Position numbers and translations under genes: made by a program. 64,000 nt of DNA from Salinispora mooreana (GTDB lineage Bacteria > Actinomycetota > Actinomycetes > Mycobacteriales > Micromonosporaceae): NCBI RefSeq assembly GCF_000379065.1, contig NZ_KB900614.1:2935988-2999987 (forward strand), written 5' to 3'. The notes under the pieces are model-generated. The model made no database searches. It saw nothing but the letters and a program-made list of their open reading frames with translations, and was not told the origin of the DNA. Below, piece by piece: positions 24,247 through 34,410 of this stretch (the stretch's first letter is position 1; every line of letters starts with the position of its first letter).

Positions 24247-24697
24247 TGGCCAGCCGGGCGACCATGTCTCCATCGAGCATCTGCCTCCGATCCGAACCAG
24301 TCCCTGCCGCCTGCTTGTTCTACACGACAGGCCCAACGGCCCAGACCACGGTCTCGCCGATCACAGTTGTCATAAGACACCTCCCTTTCTAAGGAGTTAC
24401 GCCTTTTGCCTGATGGTCTCGCTTGAACTTGATCAAGAGCATGGCCACGGGATGGCCGTCTGCTGGGTCACGTTGATCTGGAACATGTCCAAGAAAATGA
24501 CAAATGTTACGGGTCAAGGCCATACACCGAGTTTGCTGCTGGATGGGCTGGGGCCATGGCGCTGGTGCATTCGACGAGTAGATCGGCTGAGGCGGACGAC
24601 GCCACCGACTCGACGGATGTTGACCGTCCCGCCCATTCATTTCAATCGTTTCATGTCAACCGGTAGAGAAGTCACTGTCGACCAGAGGAGGGTCACA
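24247..24697. other. Intergenic stretch left of the lanthipeptide precursor
   Basis: About 450 bp with no convincing ORF. On the minus strand GGGAGGTGTCTTATG (ending near 24370) could start a 16-codon peptide (MTTVIGETVVWAVGPV), perhaps the head of the decayed gene noted in the repeat at 24129. Otherwise nothing recognised. Confidence 0.35.
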
Positions 24698-24742
24698 ATG
24701 CGCTCTCCAGGCTGCGCCGTCGGCTGGCCTGGTTACGGGTAG
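24698..24742 (+). CDS. Possible 14-aa peptide (leader or tiny product)
   Basis: ATG 24698 follows AGAGGAGGG with a 5-nt spacer, an excellent ribosome site, yet the frame ends after MRSPGCAVGWPGYG. It lies 160 bp upstream of the lanthipeptide precursor and could be a regulatory leader peptide. Only the ribosome site supports translation; it may be chance. Confidence 0.3.
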   Translation: MRSPGCAVGWPGYG

Positions 24743-24903
24743 GCGGGCGCCGGTCCACGTCAGTTTAATGGTGATGCCGATCCCGGCGGTGGCCGTCCTC
24801 CCACCCCGGTCCCTTCGGACGAAACCGGGGCCATGGCGCCGTGGCCGCGTTTTGTCGATAGCTCCCGTCGACCGCCGGGAGAATCAACTGAAAGGAACAT
24901 ATT

Positions 24904-25101
24904 ATGTCTGCTGTTGCGATCGAGAAGTCCTGGAAGGACGTCGAGCTGCGTGATGCGGCAACCGACCACCCGGCCGGCACCGGCTTCGGCGAACTGACCC
25001 TCGAAGAGCTGCGCGAGGACCGCACCATCTACGCCGCGAGCAGCGGCTGGGTGTGCACGCTGACCATCGAATGCGGCACGGTCGTCTGCGCCTGCCAATA
25101 A
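24904..25101 (+). CDS. lanA: Class II lanthipeptide precursor (actagardine type)
   Basis: 65 aa: leader 1-45 ([20 protein letters not shown] ... [17 protein letters not shown]), then a 20-residue core, [19 protein letters not shown] plus a final Gln. From memory the actagardine core is [19 protein letters not shown], so this one differs by Val for Ile at position 16 and a C-terminal Gln extension. Ser/Thr at 1, 2, 7, 9 and 14 and Cys at 6, 12, 17 and 19 allow the same four rings. AAGGA precedes the ATG, and a stem-loop follows before lanM. The product should bind lipid II and inhibit Gram-positive cell-wall synthesis. Confidence 0.95.
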   Translation: MSAVAIEKSWKDVELRDAATDHPAGTGFGELTLEELREDRTIYAASSGWVCTLTIECGTVVCACQ

Positions 25102-25111
25102 AGTTTGTCGT

Positions 25112-25144
25112 GGTGCCGGGGTGCGCAACCGCCGCCCCGGCACC
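25112..25144 (+). terminator. Stem-loop between precursor and LanM (attenuator)
   Basis: GGTGCCGGGG (25112-25121) pairs with CCCCGGCACC (25135-25144), followed by CTTTCC. A hairpin at this place commonly lets the precursor mRNA outnumber that of the modification enzyme. Confidence 0.7.
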
Positions 25145-25161
25145 CTTTCCGCAGGAGAGCC

Positions 25162-28100
25162 ATGTCGCTTGTAAGTCAGATCACCATTCCTTCCTCCCGG
25201 ATGAGTGCCTATCTGCACGAACGTTCGATCGATGTCACGGTGCATGACATGGCGCCGGTCCGATCGGTGGGTCCGCTGATCGAGGCGTGGCGCGATTCCG
25301 CGTTTCTCGACGAACGCGTATTCGCGCTCCGACTACGCGAGATGGGACTCACCCGCGACGCGTTCGGTCAGCTGCTCGAGAGCGAGGACTTCGAGGTTGG
25401 CGAAGACGTACTGGACTGGACGGCAGAGTTGGTCGCCGTCCTGGCCACCGAGACCAAGGACGTTGCCGGGCTGGACCTGTCCACGAAGTTGTGGTCCCAG
25501 GGCCTCGACCGCATACCCTTCGCCGGCCTACTCAATCGGTTTCTCGGCTACTACGAGCAGCGGCTGCGGGATCGGATTGGCCCTACCCTCGGTCTGGTGC
25601 CAGCCGCCGGAGGGCTGCGCCGGCCGCTGCTGGAAAGCCTGGCGAATCGGCTGCTCACCATCTGCACCCGGACTCTGCTGCTGGAGCTCAATGTCGCCCG
25701 AGTGCACGGCCGCCTGACCGGTGCCACCCCGGAGCAACGCTACGACCATTACGACGAGGTCCTACTTTCGGACGCCCGCTATCTGAACGCGCTCTTCGAC
25801 GAGTACCCGGTGCTCGGCCGCTGCTTGGTCGAGTGTGGACGAGGATGGGTGGATCACGTCGCCGAGTTATCGGCACGGCTCGCCGCGGACGAGGAACTGT
25901 TGCGGGCCGCCGGTCTGCTCCCGCCGACGGCTGATGTGGTGACCGCTGTCCGGCTCGACCTGGGCGACCCGCACAACGGCAGCCGCACGGTGGCCCAGCT
26001 TACCTTCGCCGACGGCACCGACCTCGTCTACAAGCCGCGGCCGGTCTCCGCCGAGAACGCGTACGCCGACACGGTGGCCGAACTAAATCGGCTCGGAGTC
26101 ACGCCCGCCGTGACGGCCCCGCGGGTCCTAAACCGTGGCACCCACGGCTGGTGCGAATTCATCCGCCCCCGGCCCTGCGCCGACGCGGCCGAGCTGACTC
26201 GGTTCTACCGGGGAGCGGGCTCGGTACTGGCGGCGATGCTGTTGCTGGGCGCGGTTGATATGCACATGGAGAACGTGATCGCTGCGGGCCCGTCGTTCAG
26301 TCCGATCGATCTGGAGACGCTGCTACAGCCCGGAAACCCCGCCGGTATTCCGGACGACGCGTACGGCCGCGCCGTGGACCTGCTCAACCAGAGCGTACTG
26401 GCGATCGGAATCCTCCCCGCGCGGGCGTTTGGAGGTCGGCGGCGACAAGGCGTCGACGTGAGTGCGCTCGGCGGTGGGGAACCCCAGACCGCGCCCCGAC
26501 CGGTGCCCATGATCGTCGACCTCTACACCGACACGGCACGGGTCGAAGCGGTCGAGGCGACGATGCTCGGCGCACGGAATCGCCCGACGCTGTCAGGTTC
26601 GGGTATTGATCCCTCGGAGCACGTTGAGGACGTTGTCGCCGGATTCCTCGAAGCGTACGACATCATAACCGCACATCGCGACGGGTTCGACCGGCTGCTC
26701 ACCGGCTTCCGCAACGTGGAGATCCGCTACCTCGCCCGTCCCACGCGGCGCTACAGCGTATTTCTGACCGAGAGCTACCATCCCGATTACCTACGCGATG
26801 CCCGGGATCGAGACCGGTTGCTCGACAAGCTGTGGACTGCAGCGGCCGCTCGCCCTGACCTCGTTCCGCTCCTCGAGTCGGAAAAGCGTCAACTGCTCAA
26901 CGGCGACGTCCCCTGCTTCCGCACCTTCGCCGGGAGCCGGCAGATCGGCACGGCCGCCGCCGTTCTTGATCGCGAGTTCTTCCAGGCAGCCGGGACCGTC
27001 GTGCTCGCCGACAGACTGGCACGATTCGGGCCGGTCCATCGCGCCGCGCAAGTACGGATCATCCGCGACTCGATGGGCACGATGGCGGCGCCCCGAGCTG
27101 CGGTCCGGTCGGTCTCGCCGCAGACCCGAACGGCGAGCCTCGACCGGCCGATGGCTGCCGAGTTGGCCGATCGAATCGCGGGTAGGCTGGCCGACGAGGC
27201 CGTCCTAGGGGTTGACGACGCTGGGTGGATCGGTATCAGCATCGAAGGCATTGACCAGGAGACGTATAGCTACAAGCCGCTGTCCACCGGCCTCTACGAT
27301 GGCGTCGCCGGTATGGCGCTCACTTTCGCGTACGCCGCCCGGCAGTTGGGCGACGAGCGGTATCTGGACCTGGCCCACCGGGCGGCTAGGCCGGTGGTCG
27401 GATATCTCCGCTACCTTGCCGAGCACCGGATCGTGGAGACAGTCGGCGCGTACAGCGGCATCGCCGGGCTGCTCTACGCGCTCGATCACGTCGCCCACGC
27501 CACCGGGGAGCCGACCTACCTGGCGGCGGTCGAGGACGCGCTGCCCTGGCTGCGTGAGTGCGTCACCCGGGAAGAGTGCCCCGATCTGATCGCTGGCCTC
27601 GCCGGCTCTGCGGTGGTCGCGCTGTCCCTGTACCGACGGCACGGCATTCCGGCTCTGCGCGAGATAGCGGCCATCTGCGGTGAACGGCTGGCCGGGTCCG
27701 CAGTCGATGTCGAGGGCACGGCCGGCTGGTACGCCACCCCGCACCGGGGTGATGCTCGGCGGGTTTTCGCACGGATCGGCCGGCATAGCCTGGCCGCTGT
27801 ACGCGCTCGCGGAGGAGTTCGGCGATGATGCGCTGCGTGAACTGGCGGGTCGGGCCGTCGCCTTCGACCGCCGCCTGTACGTGCCTTCCGACAGGGCATG
27901 GCGGGACCTGCGCCCGGAGATGGCCGACGTCGACGGGCACCCCGCCCTGTGGTGCCATGGCGCGGCCGGCATCGGGCTCTCCCGGCTGTTGATCCAGCGG
28001 CACCACCGGGACGAACAGCTGACGCAGGAGGCGCGGGCAGCCGTAGCGCTGGTGTCAACCCACGGCTTCGGGCACAATCACAGCCTCTGCCACGGTGACT

Positions 28101-28354
28101 TCGGTGCCCTCGCTCTGCTTGACCTTGCGGAACGAACCGGGGCCGGGCAGGCCGGTCACGACGCGCTGGCAGGTTCGGTGGTCCGTGACATCCAGGACAG
28201 CGGGGTGCGCTGCGGGCTCACCGGAGGGCTTGAGATGCCCGGCCTGATGCTCGGCTCCGCCGGGGTCTGCCTGAGCCTGCTGCGACTGGCCTGGCCGCAG
28301 GACGTCCCTGTCGTGTCCTGGCTTGAAAGCCCTCGTGACCGCGACGCGCGCTGA
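25162..28354 (+). CDS. lanM: LanM lanthipeptide synthetase (one-base frameshift in this sequence)
   Basis: ATG 25162 (AGGAG upstream). The frame runs through the dehydratase domain (DLVYKPRPVSAENAY, MHMENVIAAG, FSPIDLETLL) into the cyclase domain (YDGVAGMALTFAYAARQ, YSGIAGLLYALDH) and meets a premature stop at 27828. The rest continues one frame over: LGGFSHGSAGIAWPLYALAE, the zinc ligands in WCHGAAG (Cys codon near 27954) and SLCHGDFG (near 28085), ending at 28354. Dropping one G from the GGGG at 27746-27749 restores a continuous ~1060-aa LanM, the usual length. The enzyme dehydrates Ser/Thr and closes thioether rings. Indel or sequencing error; if real, cyclisation is lost. Confidence 0.9.
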
Positions 28355-30095
28355 GCCGGTGCATGGCGGTCGGCGCTCCCACCGTCTGCTGCACCGCAGC
28401 GTGGTCGAGCACCGCAGCGCGCTGGTTGTTGTTGGTTTGTCCGCGTTGGCAGGGGTGGCGGTCCAGCTCGTGCAGCCGTTCCTGATCCGCCGGGTGCTGA
28501 CGGCGGTCCAGGCATCTGAGCCGTACGGCGCGGCGGCGGTCGCGGTGCTGGTCGTCATGGTGGCCGGTGCGGGACTGAGCGCAGTGCAGCAGTTCCTGTT
28601 GCAGCGCACCGGCGAGTCGATCGTGTTCACCGCCCGACGCACCCTGATCGAGCATCTGCTCCGGTTACCGGTCAGCGTCTACGACGAGCGACAAGCCGGT
28701 GATTTAGCGTCCCGGGTGGGAACCGACACCACCCAGTTACGCTCGGTTGTCGCCTCAGGCATGGTCGATCTGGTTAGTGGGCTGCTGCTGGTGCTGGGCT
28801 CGATGGTCGCCATGGTCCTGATCGACCCGCTGCTGCTCGGGGTCAGCCTCGTCCCAGTGCTCATCGGCGCGGTGGTGGTACGCATGTTGGGTAAGCGCCT
28901 GCGTGCCCTCAGCGAGACCCTCCAAGCGGAGGTAGGCGGACTGACCGCCGCCGTGACCCGCGCCCTGGGTGCCATCCGGACGATCCGGGTGGCCAACGCG
29001 ACCCGGCGGGAGGCCGCCCAGGTGGTCCGGGTAGCCGACCGGGCGCGGGCAGCCGGCGTCCAACTGGCCTTGGTCACCGCCCAGGTCGGTCCCGTCGTAA
29101 AGCTGGCAATGCAGGGCTCTTTCGTCGCGGTGATCGGCGTCGGCGGCTACCGCGTCGCCCAGGAGGCGATGTCGGTCGGTGACATGGTGGCGTTCACTCT
29201 CTTCCTGTTCACGCTGGCCCTGCCGTTGGCGCAGGTTGGGGAAGCAGTGGCACAGGTTCAGAGCGGCCTGGGAGCGGTAACTCGGATCCAGGAGATCCTG
29301 GATCTGCCCGACGAGGACCGCACGATGCCAGCCCGTCCCGTCGCGGCGGCCCGCTACCGCGGGGCACAGCCGCTGCTGGAATTCGACCGAGTCTCTTTCC
29401 GCTACCCCAACGGCACCGAGGTACTACGGGAGGTCAGCTTCCGGGTCCCCGACGGGGGCACCACAGCCCTGGTCGGTCCTTCGGGTGCGGGAAAGTCCAC
29501 AATCCTGGCGTTGATTGCCCGGCTGTACGAAGTCTCCGGCGGCTCGATCCGTCTGCGTGGCCGGGACATCCGTGACTATCCGCTGGCAGAACTGCGAGCC
29601 GCCCTGGGGTATGTGGAGCAGGAGGCGCCGGTGCTGGCAGGGACGGTCCGGGACAACCTCACCCTGGCCGCCCCACACGCCGCGGAGTCGGCGATCTGGC
29701 GGGTGACCGACGCGGTGAACCTGGCGGAGACGCTGGCGCGTAGTCCTGCCGGCCTGGACGCGCCGGTCGGCGACGCCGGGCTGCTGTTCTCCGGTGGGGA
29801 GCGGCAACGCCTGGCGGTCGCACGGACCCTGCTCACCGCGGCGCCGCTGCTGCTGCTTGACGAACCGACTGCCCACCTGGACGCGCGCAACGAACACGCG
29901 CTCCAAACCACCCTGGCGGCCTTGGCCGCGGGCCGTACCGTGCTGGTCGTCGCGCACCGGCTGGCCACCGTCGCCAGAGCCAACCAGATAGTGGTGATCG
30001 ACGCGGGTCGGACGGTCGCCGCTGGACGACACGACGAGCTGATCACCACCGATCGGCTCTACCAGGAATTCGCGACCCGCCAACTGCTCAGCTGA
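28335..30095 (+). CDS. lanT: ABC half-transporter for lanthipeptide export
   Basis: 586 aa from GTG 28335, overlapping the LanM end. Six membrane helices in residues ~30-300 precede the nucleotide-binding domain with Walker A GPSGAGKS, signature FSGGERQRLA, Walker B LLLLDEPTAHLD and the His switch VVAHR. It lacks the N-terminal C39 peptidase of LanT proteins that cut after double-Gly, which agrees with a leader ending in Ala-Ala, as in the actagardine system (GarT). It exports the modified peptide; leader removal is probably done by another protease. Confidence 0.92.
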   Translation: MTATRAEPVHGGRRSHRLLHRSVVEHRSALVVVGLSALAGVAVQLVQPFLIRRVLTAVQASEPYGAAAVAVLVVMVAGAGLSAVQQFLLQRTGESIVFTARRTLIEHLLRLPVSVYDERQAGDLASRVGTDTTQLRSVVASGMVDLVSGLLLVLGSMVAMVLIDPLLLGVSLVPVLIGAVVVRMLGKRLRALSETLQAEVGGLTAAVTRALGAIRTIRVANATRREAAQVVRVADRARAAGVQLALVTAQVGPVVKLAMQGSFVAVIGVGGYRVAQEAMSVGDMVAFTLFLFTLALPLAQVGEAVAQVQSGLGAVTRIQEILDLPDEDRTMPARPVAAARYRGAQPLLEFDRVSFRYPNGTEVLREVSFRVPDGGTTALVGPSGAGKSTILALIARLYEVSGGSIRLRGRDIRDYPLAELRAALGYVEQEAPVLAGTVRDNLTLAAPHAAESAIWRVTDAVNLAETLARSPAGLDAPVGDAGLLFSGGERQRLAVARTLLTAAPLLLLDEPTAHLDARNEHALQTTLAALAAGRTVLVVAHRLATVARANQIVVIDAGRTVAAGRHDELITTDRLYQEFATRQLLS

Positions 30096-30108
30096 AAGGG
30101 ATACACGC

Positions 30109-31134
30109 ATGCTTAGCGTTCTGGACCAGGTTCCGGTGTTCCGCGACGGCAGCCCGGCGCAGTCAGTACGGGAATCGGTCGACCTCGCCCGAGCGGTGGA
30201 GTCCTTCGGATACCGCCGCTTCTGGGTGGCCGAGCATCATGGCAGCGCGGCAAACGCCTGCGCTTCGCCGGAAATTGTGGTGGCCACCGCCGCAGCGGCC
30301 ACCTCGCGGATCCGGGTGGGCAGCGGCGGCGTCCTGCTGCCCCACTACAGCCCGTTGAAGGTGGCTGAAACGTTTCGGATCCTGGCGGCGTTGTACCCGG
30401 ACCGGGTCGACCTCGGGTTCGGCCGGGGCGTCGGCGGCCCGACGGCCATGGCGGGGTTGCTCAACCCGTACGCGTTGGCCACCGACGAGGCGTTCCTTCA
30501 ACAGATCGGCCGTCTTCTCGGCTTCCTGGGTGATTCGCGTGCCGTCACCAGGGTCTCGGTGACCCCAGAGGTGGCAGAGCCGCCAGCGCCATGGCTGCTG
30601 GGTTCTGGAGAGGGCAGCGCCCGGATGGCCGGCATGCTAGGCCTGTCGTTCTGTTTCGCCCAGTTCATCGCGGCCGAGGAGAGTCCCAAGGCGATCGCTG
30701 TCTATAGAGAGGCATTCCGGCCGTCACCCTGGTTGGATGAACCGCGGGCGATGCTCGCGCTGCGGGTGCTCTGCGCCGACACCGCCGCCCGAGCGGAGGA
30801 GTTGGGCACCTGTTTCTGGATGTCCTGTACCACCGGCTGGCGCGCCCAGGTGCAGCTCGACGACGACTATCGCGGCGGTGCGCCGAGCCTGGCCGACGTC
30901 GGCCGATACACCCTGACCGCAGAGGACCGGTCACTGCGCTCGAAGCGGCCGTTCCTACAGATCTCCGGTACAGCCCCAGAGGTGGGTGCGGAGATCCGGC
31001 GGCTCCAGACGGTGTACGACGTGCCGGAGGTCATTCTCACCACCAACTGCCCGGGGGCGACCGCGCGGCAACGCTCGTATGAGTTGTTGGCCACTGAGTT
31101 CGCGCTTCTGGCGGGAGCCGGCCAGGCTGATTGA
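30109..31134 (+). CDS. garO: Luciferase-like flavin monooxygenase (GarO type)
   Basis: 341 aa. LLM-family TIM barrel with SYGYRRFWVAEHH-type motif (seen as FGYRRFWVAEHHG), RVGSGGVLLPHYSPLKVAE and YPDRVDLGFGRGVGG. In the actagardine cluster the homologous GarO oxidises one thioether of deoxyactagardine to a sulfoxide using FMNH2 and oxygen, so the same tailoring is expected here. It starts 13 bp after the transporter with AAAGGG upstream, in the same operon, and converges with the LuxR gene 5 bp later. Confidence 0.9.
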   Translation: MLSVLDQVPVFRDGSPAQSVRESVDLARAVESFGYRRFWVAEHHGSAANACASPEIVVATAAAATSRIRVGSGGVLLPHYSPLKVAETFRILAALYPDRVDLGFGRGVGGPTAMAGLLNPYALATDEAFLQQIGRLLGFLGDSRAVTRVSVTPEVAEPPAPWLLGSGEGSARMAGMLGLSFCFAQFIAAEESPKAIAVYREAFRPSPWLDEPRAMLALRVLCADTAARAEELGTCFWMSCTTGWRAQVQLDDDYRGGAPSLADVGRYTLTAEDRSLRSKRPFLQISGTAPEVGAEIRRLQTVYDVPEVILTTNCPGATARQRSYELLATEFALLAGAGQAD

Positions 31135-31139
31135 ACGAT

Positions 31140-31817
31140 TCACCGGCGAGCGGCGCAGTAGGCAAGGTCGGCCGGTGGGGCCAGGTCATCGGCCGTCAGG
31201 CCAGCGACATAGGCGCACACCGCAGCCTGAACCCGATTGACCACCCCGAGTTTGTTAAGGATACCGCTGACACAATCCTTGACTGTCGAATTGCTAAGGA
31301 AAAGCTGCCGGCTGATGCCCGCGTTGGTAAGCCCGAGGCCGAGTAGTTTTAGAATCTCTCGCTCGCGCTGGGTCAGTTGCTCGACCTTGTCGTCAGCCGT
31401 CAGTCCGGGGACGCTCGACCGGAGGACTACCGACCATACCTCGGGTGCCAGCACGGTGGCCCCGGTAGCGAGCGCCCGCACCGCAACGACCAACTGTTCC
31501 GGTTCGCTGTCCCTGAGCAGGAGGCCGGACGCGCCTGCTCGTAGTGACTCGACGACCACTTCGGACGGTGCCAACGCGGTGAGTATGGCGACCGTCGGCG
31601 GTGGCGTGAGCGTGCAGAGCTGGTTCAGGATAGCCACGCCGTGCGGTTTGGCGGTCTGCGCGTCGACCAGGACAACAGCCGGCCGACATTCCTCTGCCGC
31701 CGATCGCGCGTGTCGCCCGACCGAGGTCGCCACGACGAAACCACCAGCGGTCTCCAGGATCATCTTGAGGCCGATACTCACCAGGACTTCGTCGCCTACC
31801 ACCAGAACGTCCGTCAC
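31140..31817 (-). CDS. LuxR/NarL-type regulator with degenerate receiver domain
   Basis: 225 aa from GTG 31817. The receiver domain (~1-120) keeps the acceptor-like Asp (VVLVDAQ) and a Thr (ILTAL), but the N-terminal acidic pair reads VGDE and the conserved Lys is replaced by Arg (GLLLRDS). Phosphorylation may therefore not control it. The C-terminal LuxR HTH is intact: LTQREREILKLLGLGLTNAGISRQLFLSNSTVKDCVSGIL. It ends 5 bp from the monooxygenase and probably regulates the cluster. Confidence 0.82.
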   Translation of the reverse strand: MTDVLVVGDEVLVSIGLKMILETAGGFVVATSVGRHARSAAEECRPAVVLVDAQTAKPHGVAILNQLCTLTPPPTVAILTALAPSEVVVESLRAGASGLLLRDSEPEQLVVAVRALATGATVLAPEVWSVVLRSSVPGLTADDKVEQLTQREREILKLLGLGLTNAGISRQLFLSNSTVKDCVSGILNKLGVVNRVQAAVCAYVAGLTADDLAPPADLAYCAARR

Positions 31818-31956
31818 AGCGTTACCCCCGCACACGTTGTCGACTGCAAACGCATCTGCGTTTATGGTCGCGATACAGAATGATATTATCTGATCGCCTC
31901 AATTCAAAGCAATGACTCCTATGTGCACGGTGGGGAAATTCACTTTAGGGTTATGT

Positions 31957-34410
31957 TTAGCGCGTCAGGCCCTGCGCGGGGGCGATCCTTGTCGCCCGCC
32001 GGGCCGGCGCCACGCTGGCCAGCACCCCGGTCACGACAGCTGCGATCAGCAGCAGAGCCAGCTGCGCCCAGGGCAGCCGGATGACCGGTGTGGCCGTCGT
32101 GCCTACGGTGGCGGTCACCCCGACTAGGCCCACCGGAGCGCCGATCACGACACCGGTGGCGGCACCGACCAGCGTGATGGTCACCGCCTCGATCGCGAGC
32201 ACCGCCCGCAGCCGTCCGCGCCGGGTGCCGAGCGCCCGCAACAGGGCCATCTCCTGCGTACGCTCGATGACCGACAGGCCCAGCAGGTTCGCGATGCCGA
32301 GCAGCGCGATGATCACGGTCACGCCGAGCATCGCGAGCGACAGCCCGAGCAGGATGGCGAGCACGTCGGCGATGTCGCTGCCCTCGGTGATGCCGCCGCC
32401 CAGTTCCACTCCCGGGTCACGGGCCGCGACTGCGTTCGCTTTGTCGGCAAGAGCGGCACGGTCGAACCCGGGACGTGCCACCCCCCAGACCTCCGTGGGG
32501 ACCGCCGTCACACCATGGGCCGTGAGCGTGTCGGCGGAGGTCACACCGAGCAGATGCCCGGTGGTGTCGGCTAGTCGGGAGGCGCGGGCGACGAACTGCA
32601 GCGTCCGGTTTCCCACGCCGACGCTCACCGGACTGCCTTCTGACAGGCCGCGTGCAGCCAGGTAGGCGCCGGGCAACAACAGGACCGGCGGGCCGGCGGA
32701 CGCGGTGAGTTCGGGCGCCAGCCGGCTGGCCAGTGCGGCGGGCAGGGCAGCGAGCCGGGCCGGGGTCGCCTTCCCGATGTCGGAGAACTCGGCATCCACG
32801 GTGCCCACCGTGGCCGTAACGGACAGCTCCGGTATCGCGGCGAGAGCCCTGACCGTTTTGCGGTCGACGGGACCGCCGTCAGTGCGCGCGCTTACCGCTA
32901 CCGGGTACCGCGCCTCCAGGTCCGCGTCCACGGTGGCCCGTCCAGTGGTAGCTGCCACGGCCAGACAGGCGATCAGGGCCGAGCCGACCACCACGGCCAT
33001 CGCGGCCGCGGAGGTCCGCCGGGCGTTCTGGCTCAGGCTGCTCCCGGCCAGGCCGGCGGCGACTCCGAAGCGCTCCAGCAGCCGGGCGACCGGCGGCAAC
33101 AGCACCGCGATCAGCCGGGGTAGGGCGATCAGGAGACCGGCCGCCAGTAGCAGACCACCGACGAGGGCCAGTGGCAGCGAGATGCCGATTCCCGCCACGG
33201 TCAGCACCGCGATGGCGATGACCGCAATTGCGGCGCCGGTGACCAGGCGACGCCCGCCGTGGACCGCACCAGCCGGCGGTTCGGCGGCCTCCTGGAGGGC
33301 TCGGACCGGCGCGACCTGGGTGGCGCGTCGCGCCGGCAGCCAGGCTGCGGTCAGCGTGGCCAGGATCCCGACCAGCACACTGCCCACCAGGGCCACTGGA
33401 TTCACCCGCAGGCCACCACCGCTGATGTCCAGCAGGTCGGCGCCGAGGTAGCCGACGCCGATCCCCGCCGCCGCGCCCACGAGTGCGCCGACCGTGCCCG
33501 TGATGGCGGCCTCGGCCAGTAGTACCCGGCTCACCTGGCCCCGGTGCCCACCGACGAGCCGCAGCAGGGCGATCTGCCGGACCCGCTGGACGATCACCAC
33601 GTGGAAGGTGTTGGCGATGACCAGGACGGAGGCCAGCAGGGCAACCGCAGCGAAGGTCAGCATCAGTACGATCAGTTGGGTGTTTCCCCCGGCGAAGCGC
33701 GCGGCGGCCTGGTCGGCCGCGACGGAGGCACTCATCGCCGAGGTGCCCGCCGGCAGCGCGCGCTTGATGGCATCGATGGTGTCCGCGATGCGGTTCGGGT
33801 CGTCGATCGTGACCAGGGCCGCAGGCGGGACGTCGCCAGGGAAGAACGCTGGGTCAGCGTAGAAGCGGAACGACGAGCCGGTCAATGGCCGGAACCCCAG
33901 GTCGGTCGAGCCCGTCACGGTGACGGTCATCGGCTGCCCGTCGTCCTGCCGGAAAGTCAGCGTGTCGCCGACGCCCACGCCGAGCTCGTCGAGTGTCCGC
34001 TGATCCGCGATGACCTGCCCGGCTCCGGTCGGCCAGGAGCCGTGGTCCAGGTCGAACCAGCGGACGGCGGCGGTGGAGGCCAGGCTCTGCACGTTCGCCG
34101 AACCGCGTCGGTCGCCGCCGAAGACGCTGACTGTGCGTGCGTACTGTGGGTCAACGCTGCGGACGTTGGGGACCGCCGCCACCGCCCGGTACCAGCCCGG
34201 GTCGCGGACCGAACTATCCACGTCGAGGACGATATCGGCCGTGGTGAGCGGTGCCGCCGCGGTGAGGCGCAGCCCTTCGCCCGAGGTGGCGGCGAAGGTG
34301 GCCGTGGCGGCGAGGAAGCCGGTCGCCAGAAGCACCGCGGCGATGATCGCCAGCAACCGTGCCGGGTAGGTGCGGACCTGCGCCCAGGCCAGTACGAAGA
34401 TCATTGTCAT
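31957..34410 (-). CDS. ABC transporter permease, FtsX/MacB type
   Basis: 817 aa. Ten hydrophobic segments in two FtsX blocks (about 250-400 and 690-810), separated by extracellular domains. The last block has VIERTQEMALLRALGTRRGRL and the first IVQRVRQIALLRLVGGHRGQV, the paired cytoplasmic motifs of this family. Its ATG overlaps the stop of the ATPase gene (ATGA). In lantibiotic clusters such pairs give self-protection or help release. The kinase/regulator pair next door could control it (BceAB-like logic). Confidence 0.9.
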   Translation of the reverse strand: MTMIFVLAWAQVRTYPARLLAIIAAVLLATGFLAATATFAATSGEGLRLTAAAPLTTADIVLDVDSSVRDPGWYRAVAAVPNVRSVDPQYARTVSVFGGDRRGSANVQSLASTAAVRWFDLDHGSWPTGAGQVIADQRTLDELGVGVGDTLTFRQDDGQPMTVTVTGSTDLGFRPLTGSSFRFYADPAFFPGDVPPAALVTIDDPNRIADTIDAIKRALPAGTSAMSASVAADQAAARFAGGNTQLIVLMLTFAAVALLASVLVIANTFHVVIVQRVRQIALLRLVGGHRGQVSRVLLAEAAITGTVGALVGAAAGIGVGYLGADLLDISGGGLRVNPVALVGSVLVGILATLTAAWLPARRATQVAPVRALQEAAEPPAGAVHGGRRLVTGAAIAVIAIAVLTVAGIGISLPLALVGGLLLAAGLLIALPRLIAVLLPPVARLLERFGVAAGLAGSSLSQNARRTSAAAMAVVVGSALIACLAVAATTGRATVDADLEARYPVAVSARTDGGPVDRKTVRALAAIPELSVTATVGTVDAEFSDIGKATPARLAALPAALASRLAPELTASAGPPVLLLPGAYLAARGLSEGSPVSVGVGNRTLQFVARASRLADTTGHLLGVTSADTLTAHGVTAVPTEVWGVARPGFDRAALADKANAVAARDPGVELGGGITEGSDIADVLAILLGLSLAMLGVTVIIALLGIANLLGLSVIERTQEMALLRALGTRRGRLRAVLAIEAVTITLVGAATGVVIGAPVGLVGVTATVGTTATPVIRLPWAQLALLLIAAVVTGVLASVAPARRATRIAPAQGLTR

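Noticed and set aside
25287..25934. Plus-strand alternative frame inside LanM
   Set aside because: Arg/Gly-rich shadow frame; the LanM frame carries the conserved dehydratase motifs there.
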